From Nostoc sp. FACHB-973 (GTDB taxonomy: Bacteria; Cyanobacteriota; Cyanobacteriia; Cyanobacteriales; Nostocaceae): a stretch of 64,000 nt of DNA. The DNA is taken from NCBI RefSeq assembly GCF_014698115.1, contig NZ_JACJSJ010000021.1:35745-99744 (forward strand), in the 5' to 3' direction. The notes below the pieces were generated by a model, which saw nothing but the letters and a program-made list of their open reading frames with translations, was not told the DNA's origin and made no database searches. Below are positions 42,830 through 51,516 of this stretch, piece by piece; the first letter of the stretch is position 1; every line of letters starts with the position of its first letter. The translations under genes were made by a program, and so were the position numbers.

Positions 42830-43195
42830 TTATCCCAACGTTAATTCACCCGACTGTATATCAACGACTAACCGACGATTTGTTAACCATTGACGACCGA
42901 GTAAAACTTCTGTTAAATCTTTGCCAATATGTACAGGTATGTCAAACTCTTGACCATCAAATAGTACTTGACCAAGATAGATTTCAAATTTTACATCTCC
43001 CCGTGCAGTTCGCATTGTTTGCTCTCGTAAACGCTCCCAACCAAGTGCATCTATATCTTGCTCATTAATCGCTAACCAACACGAAAAACCTGTATCAAAC
43101 ATCGCCTCAACAGGTAATTCTAATCCATCTGATGTTATTAAATTAATTTCAAAAAGTAGTGCATCCTCATCACCAAAAAAACCGGAAATCGTCAT
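42830..43195 (-). CDS. Retropepsin-like aspartyl protease (clan AA)
   Basis: 121 residues from the ATG at 43195, chosen because this ATG overlaps the stop of the upstream gene (ATGA) and gives the compact start MTISGFFGDEDALLFEINL. The active-site motif is FDTGFS (D34) in place of the usual DTGA-S/T, and the second hallmark hydrophobic-G block is VLLGRQWL. Single-domain clan AA proteins of this size dimerise to form the active site. They are frequent in cyanobacteria as a pair with a short hypothetical gene, as here. Natural substrate unknown. Confidence 0.75.
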   Translation of the reverse strand: MTISGFFGDEDALLFEINLITSDGLELPVEAMFDTGFSCWLAINEQDIDALGWERLREQTMRTARGDVKFEIYLGQVLFDGQEFDIPVHIGKDLTEVLLGRQWLTNRRLVVDIQSGELTLG

Positions 43196-43509
43196 ATCGT
43201 GCCGCAAGCCCCAGACTCATTAATCCGAAAAGCATAGTGGATTTTGCCTGGATGTTGTTTGCGACACCGTAATGAAACTACTTCTAAATCTTTATCAACA
43301 AAATATTCTCCACTATCCGGTTCAACTGCAACAAACCAGTTGTAGTGAGTTTCAATTAATTCTGATTTGACTCGCTCAAAAATAGGTTTACAACGTTGGT
43401 AAAAAACCTCGCGTTCGGCTGAACGTCGTGCTTTTTGTTCTTCATTCCACTGAATTTCAGGGAATATTCGTCCCCTGCGTGCGGTACGAGCGGGTTTGGT
43501 TTCGGTCAT
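43192..43509 (-). CDS. Hypothetical protein paired with the aspartyl protease
   Basis: 105 residues, basic at the N-terminus (MTETKPARTARRGRIFPEIQW), helical in the middle (EREVFYQRCKPIFERVKSELIE) and with a beta-rich end containing YNWFVAVEPDSGEYFVDKDLEVVS. I do not recognise a named domain. Its stop overlaps the protease start by four bases, so the two are translationally coupled and probably act together. Confidence 0.7.
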   Translation of the reverse strand: MTETKPARTARRGRIFPEIQWNEEQKARRSAEREVFYQRCKPIFERVKSELIETHYNWFVAVEPDSGEYFVDKDLEVVSLRCRKQHPGKIHYAFRINESGACGTI

Positions 43510-43769
43510 GGCTGATTATATTCTGAGTCGCGATATTTATATTTTCCCTCATTCACACATCGCGGATTAAATTCGATGAAAAAAGCCTCGCGTTCGCGGG
43601 TACTGTCCGTGAAAAAAGAATGCACGGTATCACAAGCTACTAATTTTTGATGTTGGCAAAAGTTTTCGGTCTACTGAAATTTATTTATGGGGATTACCTT
43701 CTGCCACGGCAGTTGTTTTATGCCGGGAAATCCGTCCATCGCACTATCTCTTCTCCTCTGCCTCCAACC

Positions 43770-44021
43770 TTACTCTTGTGTCCGATCGCGTTCCTCCTCT
43801 TCTGCTTCCAGAATCGCTAATAAAAGAGCTTCTTCCTGAATTTCAAACTCTTCTTCCGGAATTTCTCCCATATCAAAAGCAAGTTGGAGTGCAAGAAGCT
43901 GCTTGCTGAGATTTTCTTTATCATCAATTTCAGTACTCGCCTGTTCTAAAATTTTTTCCCCAAGCCACGTTACCCCCATTAATGGGCCAGTAATCGGTAA
44001 TAGTAAAAAGCGCAGAACCAT
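43770..44021 (-). CDS. gvpG: Gas vesicle protein GvpG
   Basis: 83 residues: MVLRFLLLPITGPLMGVTWLGEKILEQA, then a helical acidic region ending ILEAEEEERDRTQE. The hydrophobic N-terminus with LPxTGPLxGxxWLGEKI and the acidic tail are the GvpG signature. GvpG is an essential accessory protein in gas-vesicle assembly. Unusually, it is on the strand opposite to the rest of the gvp genes and divergent from gvpN, sharing a 214-bp intergenic region. Confidence 0.88.
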   Translation of the reverse strand: MVLRFLLLPITGPLMGVTWLGEKILEQASTEIDDKENLSKQLLALQLAFDMGEIPEEEFEIQEEALLLAILEAEEEERDRTQE

Positions 44022-44235
44022 ATTGCTTTACACCTGTGTGGACTTATCAAAGGTATCCTCTCAACACCGTAATCATGCTGATGACATAAATATTAAACAT
44101 TACTAGTCTTGTGTTGATGCCAAAATGCCTTGGATTTGAGTCCAGTTAAGGCTGATTGACATCTGTATTTTATATTTGCAATGTAAAAAAAATTACTTTT
44201 GTATGACACATTACTATTTACGAGGTACTTAGAGT
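44022..44235. promoter_or_regulatory. Divergent promoter region of gvpG and gvpN
   Basis: 214 bases between the two divergent gvp starts. AT-rich, with several TATAAT-like sequences, for example TATATT near 44170. The actual start sites cannot be fixed from sequence alone. GAGG at 44222-44225 serves the TTG start of gvpN. Confidence 0.5.
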
Positions 44236-45408
44236 TTGACAACAGTATTAAATGCATCTCCCCAACGATTTGTCAATACACTGGCTGTTCAACGGGTCGC
44301 TCAACGTGCTTTGCGCTATCTACAGTCAGGTTTTTCAATACATTTGCGTGGTGCAGCCGGAGTCGGAAAAACTACTCTGGCAATGCATCTCGCTGATTTG
44401 CTCAACCAGCCGATCATTCTCTTATTTGGAGATGATGAGTTTAAAACCTCAGATTTGATTGGTAATCAATTAGGTTATACCCGTAAAAAGGTTGTTGATA
44501 ACTTCATCCACAGCGTTGTCAAAGTTGAGGATGAACTCCGACAACATTGGGTTGATGCACGATTAACCCTAGCTTGTAAAGAAGGATTTACGCTGGTTTA
44601 CGACGAATTCAATCGATCGCACCCGGAGGTAAATAACGTTTTACTCTCCGTACTTGAGGAGAGGTTGTTAGTATTACCAACAAACCAACATCGAGCCGAG
44701 TATATCCGGGTTCATCCTCAGTTTCGGGCAATCTTAACGTCAAATCCTCAAGAGTATTGTGGAGTTCATGCAACTCAGGATGCTTTGATGGATCGTGTTA
44801 TTACCATCGATATGCCTACACCTGATGAACTGAGTCAGCAGGAAATTGTAGTTCATAAAACAGGCATAGATTCTGAGAAAGCAGAAGTAATTGTCCGCAT
44901 AGTACGGACGTTTTGGAGTCGATCTGGCTCTGGACAGGGCGGTGGATTGCGTTCCTGTCTGATGATTGCCAAAATCTGCCACGAACACGAAATTTCCGTA
45001 AACCCTAGAGATCCTAGCTTCCAAGATATTTGTGCCGATATCCTCCTTTCTCGCACGAATCAACCTCTCATAGAAGCAACTCGACTACTGGAAGAGGTTT
45101 TAAGTGAATTGTATCGTAGTATAAATACTCAATCTCAGTCGTCAAAGATAATACCAAACAATCAAAATCAGATTGTATTGGAACAACGAGTACCTTACGA
45201 GCATGAAGTCTACAGCTACCTGTGTAATTCTCCAGGAAGGCGCTTCTCTGAATTGGCAGTAGAGTTAGGGATCGATCGCAGTCAAATTGTAGCTGCACTC
45301 AAGTCTCTCAGAGAACAGGGAGTATTAGTCCAAATGCAGGGCAATGCCGAGTCGCCGAACATCTCACAAACAGTTGCTCTTGATTCTGGCCATTTAATAA
45401 ACAAATGA
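44236..45408 (+). CDS. gvpN: Gas vesicle AAA ATPase GvpN with a C-terminal winged-helix-like extension
   Basis: 390 residues from a TTG at 44236 (family start MTTVLNA; GAGG about ten bases upstream). MoxR-type AAA core: Walker [10 protein letters not shown] (39-47), [38 protein letters not shown], Walker [18 protein letters not shown], sensor [23 protein letters not shown]. GvpN is needed for enlarging gas vesicles. The AAA core ends near residue 290. Residues about 317-365 form an extra helix-turn-helix-like segment ([20 protein letters not shown], then [18 protein letters not shown]) that resembles one in GvpC of this cluster. The 3' end overlaps gvpJ by four bases. Confidence 0.95.
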   Translation: MTTVLNASPQRFVNTLAVQRVAQRALRYLQSGFSIHLRGAAGVGKTTLAMHLADLLNQPIILLFGDDEFKTSDLIGNQLGYTRKKVVDNFIHSVVKVEDELRQHWVDARLTLACKEGFTLVYDEFNRSHPEVNNVLLSVLEERLLVLPTNQHRAEYIRVHPQFRAILTSNPQEYCGVHATQDALMDRVITIDMPTPDELSQQEIVVHKTGIDSEKAEVIVRIVRTFWSRSGSGQGGGLRSCLMIAKICHEHEISVNPRDPSFQDICADILLSRTNQPLIEATRLLEEVLSELYRSINTQSQSSKIIPNNQNQIVLEQRVPYEHEVYSYLCNSPGRRFSELAVELGIDRSQIVAALKSLREQGVLVQMQGNAESPNISQTVALDSGHLINK

Positions 45409-45755
45409 GTACTAATACTAATCGGGGAGCTATCACCACATCAACTCAAGGTTCTACCTTGGCAGATATTCTAGAACGGGTTCTGGATAAAGGAATTGTT
45501 ATCGCAGGAGATATTTCTATTTCCGTAGGCTCCACAGAATTGCTCAACATCCGGATTCGTTTGTTGATTTCTTCTGTTGATAAAGCCAAAGAGATTGGAA
45601 TTAACTGGTGGGAGAGCGACCCCTATCTTAATAGTCAAACTCGCACCTTATTAGCAACTAATCAACAACTTCAAGAGCGTCTTGCCAGTCTAGAAACAGA
45701 ACTGCAATCGCTCAAAGCACTCAATCCTAATAATCATCAGAATGCAGGCGATTAG
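45405..45755 (+). CDS. gvpJ: Gas vesicle protein GvpJ (GvpA-family)
   Basis: 116 residues. The GvpA-like core [48 protein letters not shown] is followed by NWWESDPYL and a coiled-coil tail. It is a minor structural/nucleation homologue of GvpA, longer at the C-terminus as in other GvpJ. ATGA overlap with gvpN upstream and a 14-bp overlap with gvpK downstream, so the genes are translated together. Confidence 0.92.
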   Translation: MSTNTNRGAITTSTQGSTLADILERVLDKGIVIAGDISISVGSTELLNIRIRLLISSVDKAKEIGINWWESDPYLNSQTRTLLATNQQLQERLASLETELQSLKALNPNNHQNAGD

Positions 45756-46176
45756 CAAATCAAAAGGTTCCGATTCCGGTTTAGCGCCGTTGTTACTGAC
45801 GGTTGTTGAACTGATACGCCAACTCATGGAAGCTCAGGTGATTCGGCGAATGGATGCTGGCACTCTCAACGACTATGAGCTAGATCGAGCTGCCGAAAGC
45901 CTACAAAAGCTTGAACAACAGGTTGTTAAACTTTGCGAGATATTTGATGTTGACCCAGCCGATCTAAATATTAACTTGGGTGAAATGGGAAATTTACTTC
46001 CCCAATCTGGAGGATATTACCCCGGTGAAACCTCTAGTCAGCCTTCTATTTTAGAACTCCTCGATCGCCTATTAAATACGGGTGTTGTGGTTGAAGGTGA
46101 CTTGGACTTAGGACTGGCTCAGTTAAGCTTAGTTCATGCCAAGTTAAGACTAGTACTCACTTCTAAACCCCTGTAA
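45742..46176 (+). CDS. gvpK: Gas vesicle protein GvpK
   Basis: 144 residues. The GvpK domain spans LAPLLLTVVELIRQLMEAQVIRRMDAGTL...ESLQKLEQQVVKLCEIFDVDPADLNINLG. The last 40 residues (SILELLDRLLNTGVVVEGDLDLGLAQLSLVHAKLRLVL) resemble a short GvpA/GvpJ-like helix-strand module, as in other cyanobacterial GvpK. Assembly factor of the gas vesicle; exact role unknown. Overlaps the end of gvpJ. Confidence 0.92.
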   Translation: MQAISKSKGSDSGLAPLLLTVVELIRQLMEAQVIRRMDAGTLNDYELDRAAESLQKLEQQVVKLCEIFDVDPADLNINLGEMGNLLPQSGGYYPGETSSQPSILELLDRLLNTGVVVEGDLDLGLAQLSLVHAKLRLVLTSKPL

Positions 46177-46212
46177 CTTTTTTATCTACATTCTTCTTGG
46201 TAAGACATTTAT

Positions 46213-46956
46213 ATGAGTTTTTACATTTATGGAATTTTGACCTTGCCTGCTCCCCAAAACTTAAATTTAGAGGGCTTAGATCGGCAACCTGTAGAAATTA
46301 AAATTTTGGATGATTTTGCAATCATCTACTCGGAAGCACAGCAAGAGCGTTATTTGGCCAGCCGTCGTAACCTGCTAAGTCATGAAAAAGTCCTTGAGGA
46401 GATCATGCAAGGAGGCGATCGCTATTTACTACCCGTGCAATTTGGACTTTTGGTTTCAAGCTGGGAAACGGTTTCAGAGCAATTAATTCGTCCTCATCAA
46501 GAAGAATTGACGCAATTGCTTGCGAAGTTATCGGGTTGCCGAGAAGTTAGTGTCAAAGTTTTTTGGGATACCGAGGCAGAAATTCAGGGACTATTGGCAG
46601 AACACCCAAATCTCAAAACTGAAAGGGATAAACTAGTTGGTCAACCCCTGAGTATGGAGCGGGTAATCCAAATAGGGCAAACCATCGAACAGGGAATGAG
46701 CGATCGCAAGCAAGGCATCATAGATGTATTTAAAAGCACGCTCAACTCTATTGCGATCGAGGTGGTGGAAAATACTCCCCAAATGGACACAATGATCTAC
46801 AATTCAGCCTACCTAATTCCTTGGGAAACAGAATCACAATTTAGCGAACACGTTGAAGCACTCGATCGTCAATTTGAAAACCGTTTGCGAATTCGTTACA
46901 ACAATTTCACTGCCCCGTATAACTTTGCTCGTCTTCGATTAACAATTTCCAACTGA
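46213..46956 (+). CDS. gvpF: Gas vesicle protein GvpF/GvpL family (first copy)
   Basis: 247 residues. Pattern: MSFYIYGILTLPAPQ, then ILDDFAIIYSEAQQE, LSHEKVLEEIMQGGDRYLLPVQFGLLVSSWETV and YLIPWETESQFSEHVEALDRQFENRLRIRYNNFTAPYNFARL. The LPxQFG/LPVRFG element and the PxxF end are GvpF/L signatures. GvpF/L proteins bind GvpA and act early in assembly. Follows gvpK in an operon. Confidence 0.9.
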   Translation: MSFYIYGILTLPAPQNLNLEGLDRQPVEIKILDDFAIIYSEAQQERYLASRRNLLSHEKVLEEIMQGGDRYLLPVQFGLLVSSWETVSEQLIRPHQEELTQLLAKLSGCREVSVKVFWDTEAEIQGLLAEHPNLKTERDKLVGQPLSMERVIQIGQTIEQGMSDRKQGIIDVFKSTLNSIAIEVVENTPQMDTMIYNSAYLIPWETESQFSEHVEALDRQFENRLRIRYNNFTAPYNFARLRLTISN

Positions 46957-47065
46957 TTAATTCCTCTAGCTGTGAATAGCAATAAAAATTGAAAATCAAA
47001 AATTATTGAAACTTTTAATTTTTTAGCAATTAAATTTTTCTCTACCTTTTATTTAAGTAAAATCA

Positions 47066-48889
47066 ATGGACGACATATTTAAAGGATTTGAACACCTATT
47101 AGAAATTGCCAAAGCTTTAGAAGAAAAAGTAGAGAAAGGGGAGTTAAAAACTTCTATTCAAATTCGGTCTCATAATCTCAGTAGTATTCCCCGACAAGGC
47201 AATATTCCGAGAACAAATAATTCCAGCCGAGCCAGATCCAATTCCACCGTTGGCACCACACCAATGGATGATGCTGATGTCACCCCCCCATCAGCTCGGA
47301 CGAACTCAAAAGCTTCTTGGCAAGGTATCGGCGGCTTGGCTGATATTCTCCAAGAAATCAGAGAGTTAGTTGAAATTCCACTTAAACGTCCAGATTTATT
47401 GGTGAAATTAGGGTTAGAACCTCCGAGTGGGGTTTTGCTAGTTGGCCCGCCCGGTACGGGAAAAACTTTAACAGCCCGTGTTTTGGCAGAAGAGTTAGAG
47501 TTAAACTACATTGCCATCAATGGCCCAGAGGTGATGAGCAAGTATTACGGGGAAGCAGAAGCTCGTTTGCGAAGTATTTTTGAGAAAGCAACTCGTTCTG
47601 CTCCCTGCTTGATATTTATTGACGAAATTGACAGCCTTGCCCCAGATCGCAGCCAAGTGGAAGGTGAAGTTGAAAAAAGACTAGTGGCGCAGTTGCTTGG
47701 GTTAATGGATGGGTTTGCCAAAACCGAGGGCGTAATTGTACTAGCAGCAACGAATCGTCCAGATTATCTCGATCCGGCGCTGCGTCGTCCGGGACGCTTC
47801 GATCGCGAAGTTCAGTTTCGGGTTCCCGATCGCAATGGACGATTGGAAATTCTCACAATTTTAACAAGTGCCATGCCCTTGGAGACTGCGGTTGATTTAG
47901 GTGCGATCGCCGATTTGGCTGTCGGTTTTGTCGGTGCCGATATCAAAGCTCTTTGTCAAAAAGCAGCCTACATTGCCCTTCGTCGTCAAGTCCCCTCACT
48001 CAACAGTCCCATTCCTGAGAACATGACTATCATGCAGCAGGATTTTCTGGAAGCAATTAAGGAGATAAAACCCTCAGTTCTCAGGTCTGTAGCAGTTGAA
48101 ACACCTAGTGTAAGTTGGGATGACATTGGTGGTTTGGATGATGTAAAACAAAAACTTCAAGAATCTGTTGAGGGCGCACTCCTCTATCCCGAACTATACG
48201 AGCAAACCAAAGCCAAGCCTCCCCGTGGGATTCTGTTGTGGGGGCCGCCGGGAACGGGAAAAACGTTACTTGCAAAAGCGATCGCTTCTCAGGCTAGAGC
48301 CAACTTTATTGCTGTGAATGGCCCGGAATTACTCAGCCGATGGGTAGGAGCCGCAGAACAGGCAGTCAGAGAACTCTTTCGCAAAGCTCGGCAAGCAGCG
48401 CCTTGCGTTGTGTTTATAGATGAAATTGACACCCTAGCACCAGCACGGGGACGATTCACTGGTGATTCTGGAGTTAGCGATCGCGTTGTTGGCCAATTGC
48501 TCACCGAACTGGATGGGTTGCATGAATGCCCGAAAGTACTGTTAGTAGGAGCAACCAATCGTCCAGAAGCGCTCGATCCTGCCTTGCTCAGAGCCGGAAG
48601 ATTGGACTTACAAATAAAAATCGATCTACCAGATCGAGCCAGCCGATTAGCGATTTTAGGAGTTCACAATGTAGATCGTCCCCTGGTTGATGTCGATTTA
48701 GAAACCTGGGCGACAGTTACCGAGGGTTGGAATGGGGCAGATTTGGCTTTATTGAGCAATCAAGCCGCTTTAAGCGCGATTCGTCGATACCGCGCCCAGG
48801 GATTGACTGACTCCAGCTTGATTCAGATTACAAATGATGATTTCCAAGTTACATACCAAATGCTAGCTAACCAGCATCAATCTGAATAG
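47066..48889 (+). CDS. CDC48/VAT-like double AAA ATPase inside the gvp operon
   Basis: 607 residues. A short low-complexity N-terminus (about 1-88) precedes two AAA modules. D1: Walker A GPPGTGKT 127-134, Walker [13 protein letters not shown], second region of homology [20 protein letters not shown]2: Walker A 393-400, Walker [16 protein letters not shown], then [19 protein letters not shown]. The usual CDC48 N-domain for cofactor binding is missing. The family unfolds proteins or disassembles complexes using ATP. It lies between two gvpF/L genes on the same strand, so a role in gas-vesicle assembly or turnover is suggested by position only. Confidence 0.92.
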   Translation: MDDIFKGFEHLLEIAKALEEKVEKGELKTSIQIRSHNLSSIPRQGNIPRTNNSSRARSNSTVGTTPMDDADVTPPSARTNSKASWQGIGGLADILQEIRELVEIPLKRPDLLVKLGLEPPSGVLLVGPPGTGKTLTARVLAEELELNYIAINGPEVMSKYYGEAEARLRSIFEKATRSAPCLIFIDEIDSLAPDRSQVEGEVEKRLVAQLLGLMDGFAKTEGVIVLAATNRPDYLDPALRRPGRFDREVQFRVPDRNGRLEILTILTSAMPLETAVDLGAIADLAVGFVGADIKALCQKAAYIALRRQVPSLNSPIPENMTIMQQDFLEAIKEIKPSVLRSVAVETPSVSWDDIGGLDDVKQKLQESVEGALLYPELYEQTKAKPPRGILLWGPPGTGKTLLAKAIASQARANFIAVNGPELLSRWVGAAEQAVRELFRKARQAAPCVVFIDEIDTLAPARGRFTGDSGVSDRVVGQLLTELDGLHECPKVLLVGATNRPEALDPALLRAGRLDLQIKIDLPDRASRLAILGVHNVDRPLVDVDLETWATVTEGWNGADLALLSNQAALSAIRRYRAQGLTDSSLIQITNDDFQVTYQMLANQHQSE

Positions 48890-48951
48890 AGGGCAGGAGG
48901 CAGGAGGACTCCTGCCTCATCCCAACTACAAATGTTTACGCAGTTCTACTT

Positions 48952-49641
48952 ATGTCAATATATATTTATGCTTTTCTAGTCCCGATCGCATCACCGCTTG
49001 TTCTACCTTTAGGGATGGAAAGGAATATTGAACTAGTTTACTCTTCTGGTTTAGGCGCGATCGTAGAGCCGGAAATCTCACTGGAGGCAATACAAGCAAC
49101 GGATGAGCGTTTACTTCAAGCTGTATTAAACCACGATCGCGTAATTCGAGAACTTTTTCAACAAACTCCCCTTCTTCCTCTACGCTTTGGGAGGGGTTTT
49201 ACCTCGCAAGAAACACTGCTGAATCATTTAGAAAAGCACCAAGAGCAATATCTAGAAGCTCTAACTCAGCTAGCAGACAAAGTTGAGTACACTTTAAAAA
49301 TGACACCCTGTTCTTTACTTGACGATTCTGAAACTATTGATGCTAGGGGAAAAGCCTATTTATTAGCTAAAAAACAACGCTACCAAACACAGCAAGCATT
49401 TCAAGCACAACAATGCGAACAGTTGGAACTCTTGAGCCAGTTAATTCTCAAAACATATACAAAAGTTATCTGTGAAACTCGACAGCCAGATGTGCGGCAA
49501 ATCCACTTTTTGGCACAGCGTAACGATTCAACGCTCAGTACGCAGCTATTTTCCCTTTGGCAGGTACAATGCTCGCACTGGCAATTAGCACTGAGCGAAC
49601 CTCTACCACCCTATCATTTTCTAGAAAATACTCTCATATAA
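48952..49641 (+). CDS. gvpL: Gas vesicle protein GvpL/GvpF family (second copy, possibly GvpW)
   Basis: 229 residues. MSIYIYAFLVPIASPLVLP, then LGAIVEPEISLEAIQATDERLLQAVLNHDRVIRELFQQTPLLPLRFGRGFTSQ carries the LPLRFG element of GvpF/L. The C-terminal half is less conserved, with the end LSEPLPPYHFLENTLI. Paralogous to the first copy 2 kb upstream. Cyanobacterial gvp clusters can contain a GvpF/L relative named GvpW; I cannot decide between the names. Confidence 0.85.
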   Translation: MSIYIYAFLVPIASPLVLPLGMERNIELVYSSGLGAIVEPEISLEAIQATDERLLQAVLNHDRVIRELFQQTPLLPLRFGRGFTSQETLLNHLEKHQEQYLEALTQLADKVEYTLKMTPCSLLDDSETIDARGKAYLLAKKQRYQTQQAFQAQQCEQLELLSQLILKTYTKVICETRQPDVRQIHFLAQRNDSTLSTQLFSLWQVQCSHWQLALSEPLPPYHFLENTLI

Positions 49642-49845
49642 ATTCATAAAAAATAATATTTAAAACTTTCCCAGAAAGAATAAAGACGATCTAATTTTTT
49701 ATTTATTTTTTTTATTTTCTTATATTTATCTTATATTTTTGGGAACACTAAACCCAGGAAGAATAAAACACATTGTGTAAGTTTTACCTACTGCTCAATT
49801 AGAGCAAGATTAAATCAATAATTAGAGTTGTGAGAGGAAAAGAAA

Positions 49846-50067
49846 ATGGCTGTTGAAAAAGTTAACTCATCTTCAAGTCTGGCTGAAGTTATTGACCGGA
49901 TTTTAGACAAAGGAATTGTAGTTGATGCTTGGGTACGTGTTTCTTTAGTTGGTATTGAACTGCTATCAATAGAAGCTCGGATTGTCATTGCTTCAGTTGA
50001 AACTTACTTAAGATATGCCGAGGCAGTTGGTTTAACATCTCAGGCTGCTGTTCCATCTGCTGCTTAA
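49846..50067 (+). CDS. gvpA: Major gas vesicle shell protein GvpA
   Basis: 73 residues, nearly the textbook cyanobacterial Gvp[21 protein letters not shown], then [44 protein letters not shown] and a short Ala-rich tail. It forms the ribbed, hydrophobic-lined wall of the gas vesicle. Only one gvpA is seen in this window. GAGAGGA lies about nine bases before the ATG. A 200-bp AT-rich region upstream suggests its own promoter, which would allow the high expression this protein needs. Confidence 0.97.
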   Translation: MAVEKVNSSSSLAEVIDRILDKGIVVDAWVRVSLVGIELLSIEARIVIASVETYLRYAEAVGLTSQAAVPSAA

Positions 50068-50288
50068 CACCACATTAGAAAAAGGGAGTCTTCATGGCTC
50101 CTAAGCTGATGCGCGTCTAAAGTATATAAACACTCTTGATGGTCGTTGACAGATGACTATTGACGGTTAACAATCATCTGTCATCAGTCATCAGGGAAAT
50201 GTACAAATTAAATGCGTAACAGCTTATTTAATATAGGACTCATATTTGATTTTTGAACAAAACTCAGTCACCTTTATTCCTTCTTCCT

Positions 50289-50323
50289 AGTCCCCAGTCC
50301 CCAGTCCCTAGTCCCCAGTCCCC
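50289..50323. repeat. AGTCCCC heptamer array between gvpA and gvpC
   Basis: Five 7-bp units (AGTCCCC, one AGTCCCT) in the gvpA-gvpC spacer. The rest of the 330-bp spacer holds a weak hairpin at 50083-50102 (GGGAGTC-TTCAT-GGCTCC) and CATCTGTCATCAGTCATCAG repeats. These may separate gvpA and gvpC expression (inference). Confidence 0.85.
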
Positions 50324-50396
50324 TACCTCTACGAGTAATTCAAAAATCAAATCGGATTGCTATATTTCTAGTTAACAAAATAGGAGATTTCAGCTG

Positions 50397-51104
50397 ATGG
50401 CTCTCAATAATTTATGGGAACAAGAGCGATCGCAGCGATTGCAAATAACTGCTGAACGCCGTCAAAAAGTTAACCAGTGGAAACAGCTAACTCAACAAGA
50501 ATTTCAGCGGCAAGCAGATGTGCTTCATCAAGAATTGAGCAGTTTTGTTAGCACACTTGACAACAACAGAAAGTTACAACAGCAGCAATTTCAGCAAGAG
50601 ATTGTAGACCGGCAATTGGAAATATTGCAAATAAAAACAGATGTCTGGCAACGCCAGCAAGAATACCGCCAACAGCGGGCAGCAAAAGCTCAGGCATTAT
50701 TCCAAAACTTGCAAAATTTCCGGGAAATCTTGCATAACAGTGTTTGGGGCGATTACAGTCATGAACAAGCAGTTTCCCCGACTCCTGCTAAAGAAGAAAA
50801 ATTAGTTGCAACAGTTCCAAAATGGTCAATCTCCCGTTCTGCAATTAAAGCCAATGGTTTTCGTCCTTCCGCCAATACCATGACTAAGAAAGTGCCTGCC
50901 TTGAATGCAGATACTGTTAAATCTAAAGTGCAGCAATACATTCAGCAAGCTGAAGGAGCTACTCTGATAGAAATTGAAGAAGTCATAGGCTTAAGCCGGG
51001 TGCAAACGATAGATGTCCTGCGCTCCTTGATCAAGCAAGGCGTACTAGAACAACGCGATCGCCAATACTTTATTCGGCAACAAGCAATTTCTGGACAAAC
51101 TTAA
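50397..51104 (+). CDS. gvpC: GvpC-like gas vesicle outer-surface protein with C-terminal winged-helix-like domain
   Basis: 235 residues. Residues 10-118 are a Gln/Arg-rich amphipathic helix (LQITAERRQKVNQWKQLTQQ, then LHQELSSFV and QQRAAKAQALFQNLQNFREI, with the end NSVWG matching the SIFG-type end of GvpC), with degenerate rather than clear 33-residue repeats. After a linker, residues about 180-227 (VQQYIQQAEGATLIEIEEVIG, then LSRVQTIDVLRSLIKQGVLEQR) form a helix-turn-helix-like unit. GvpC stiffens the vesicle wall by binding outside GvpA. Called on position after gvpA and helix pattern; a different wall-associated protein is possible. Confidence 0.65.
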   Translation: MALNNLWEQERSQRLQITAERRQKVNQWKQLTQQEFQRQADVLHQELSSFVSTLDNNRKLQQQQFQQEIVDRQLEILQIKTDVWQRQQEYRQQRAAKAQALFQNLQNFREILHNSVWGDYSHEQAVSPTPAKEEKLVATVPKWSISRSAIKANGFRPSANTMTKKVPALNADTVKSKVQQYIQQAEGATLIEIEEVIGLSRVQTIDVLRSLIKQGVLEQRDRQYFIRQQAISGQT

Positions 51105-51516
51105 TTGCAGCTCATTTTTTGTATTTGCAGACTACCAGAATGCGATCGCTTGTGTCTTTCGCCTTCAGCAGGCATAGTACACAATCGATAAGCATTAAAG
51201 CTGGTCTATGCTTTGTAGTATTCAACATTTCCATCTTTTTCAGGTCTGTATTGACAAGCAATTTGCTCAGTAGATGTAATATGCCAAAAAGTTAACCTAT
51301 TAATAATTAGGAAAAGAGCTTAAATCTTTGTTCAAGTTTCCGGCTTTTAACTTTAAAAATATCCGGATTGGAAAGGGATATAACAACTTTGGGTAGCTCA
51401 ATCAAGATTTTGAACTGTGCTATTGGCAATTGCACGATGAAGTTAGTAAGCCGGATTGTTTGAGGAATTCTAATGTAAATGCAAAACTCAAGATATATAA
51501 GGAGGTGCGATCTATT
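51105..51516. other. Intergenic region between gvpC and the phototaxis operon
   Basis: No gene seen. It includes a ribosome site AAGGAGGTG at 51499-51507 that decides the GTG start of the PATAN regulator. No terminator with a T run is evident. Confidence 0.5.
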
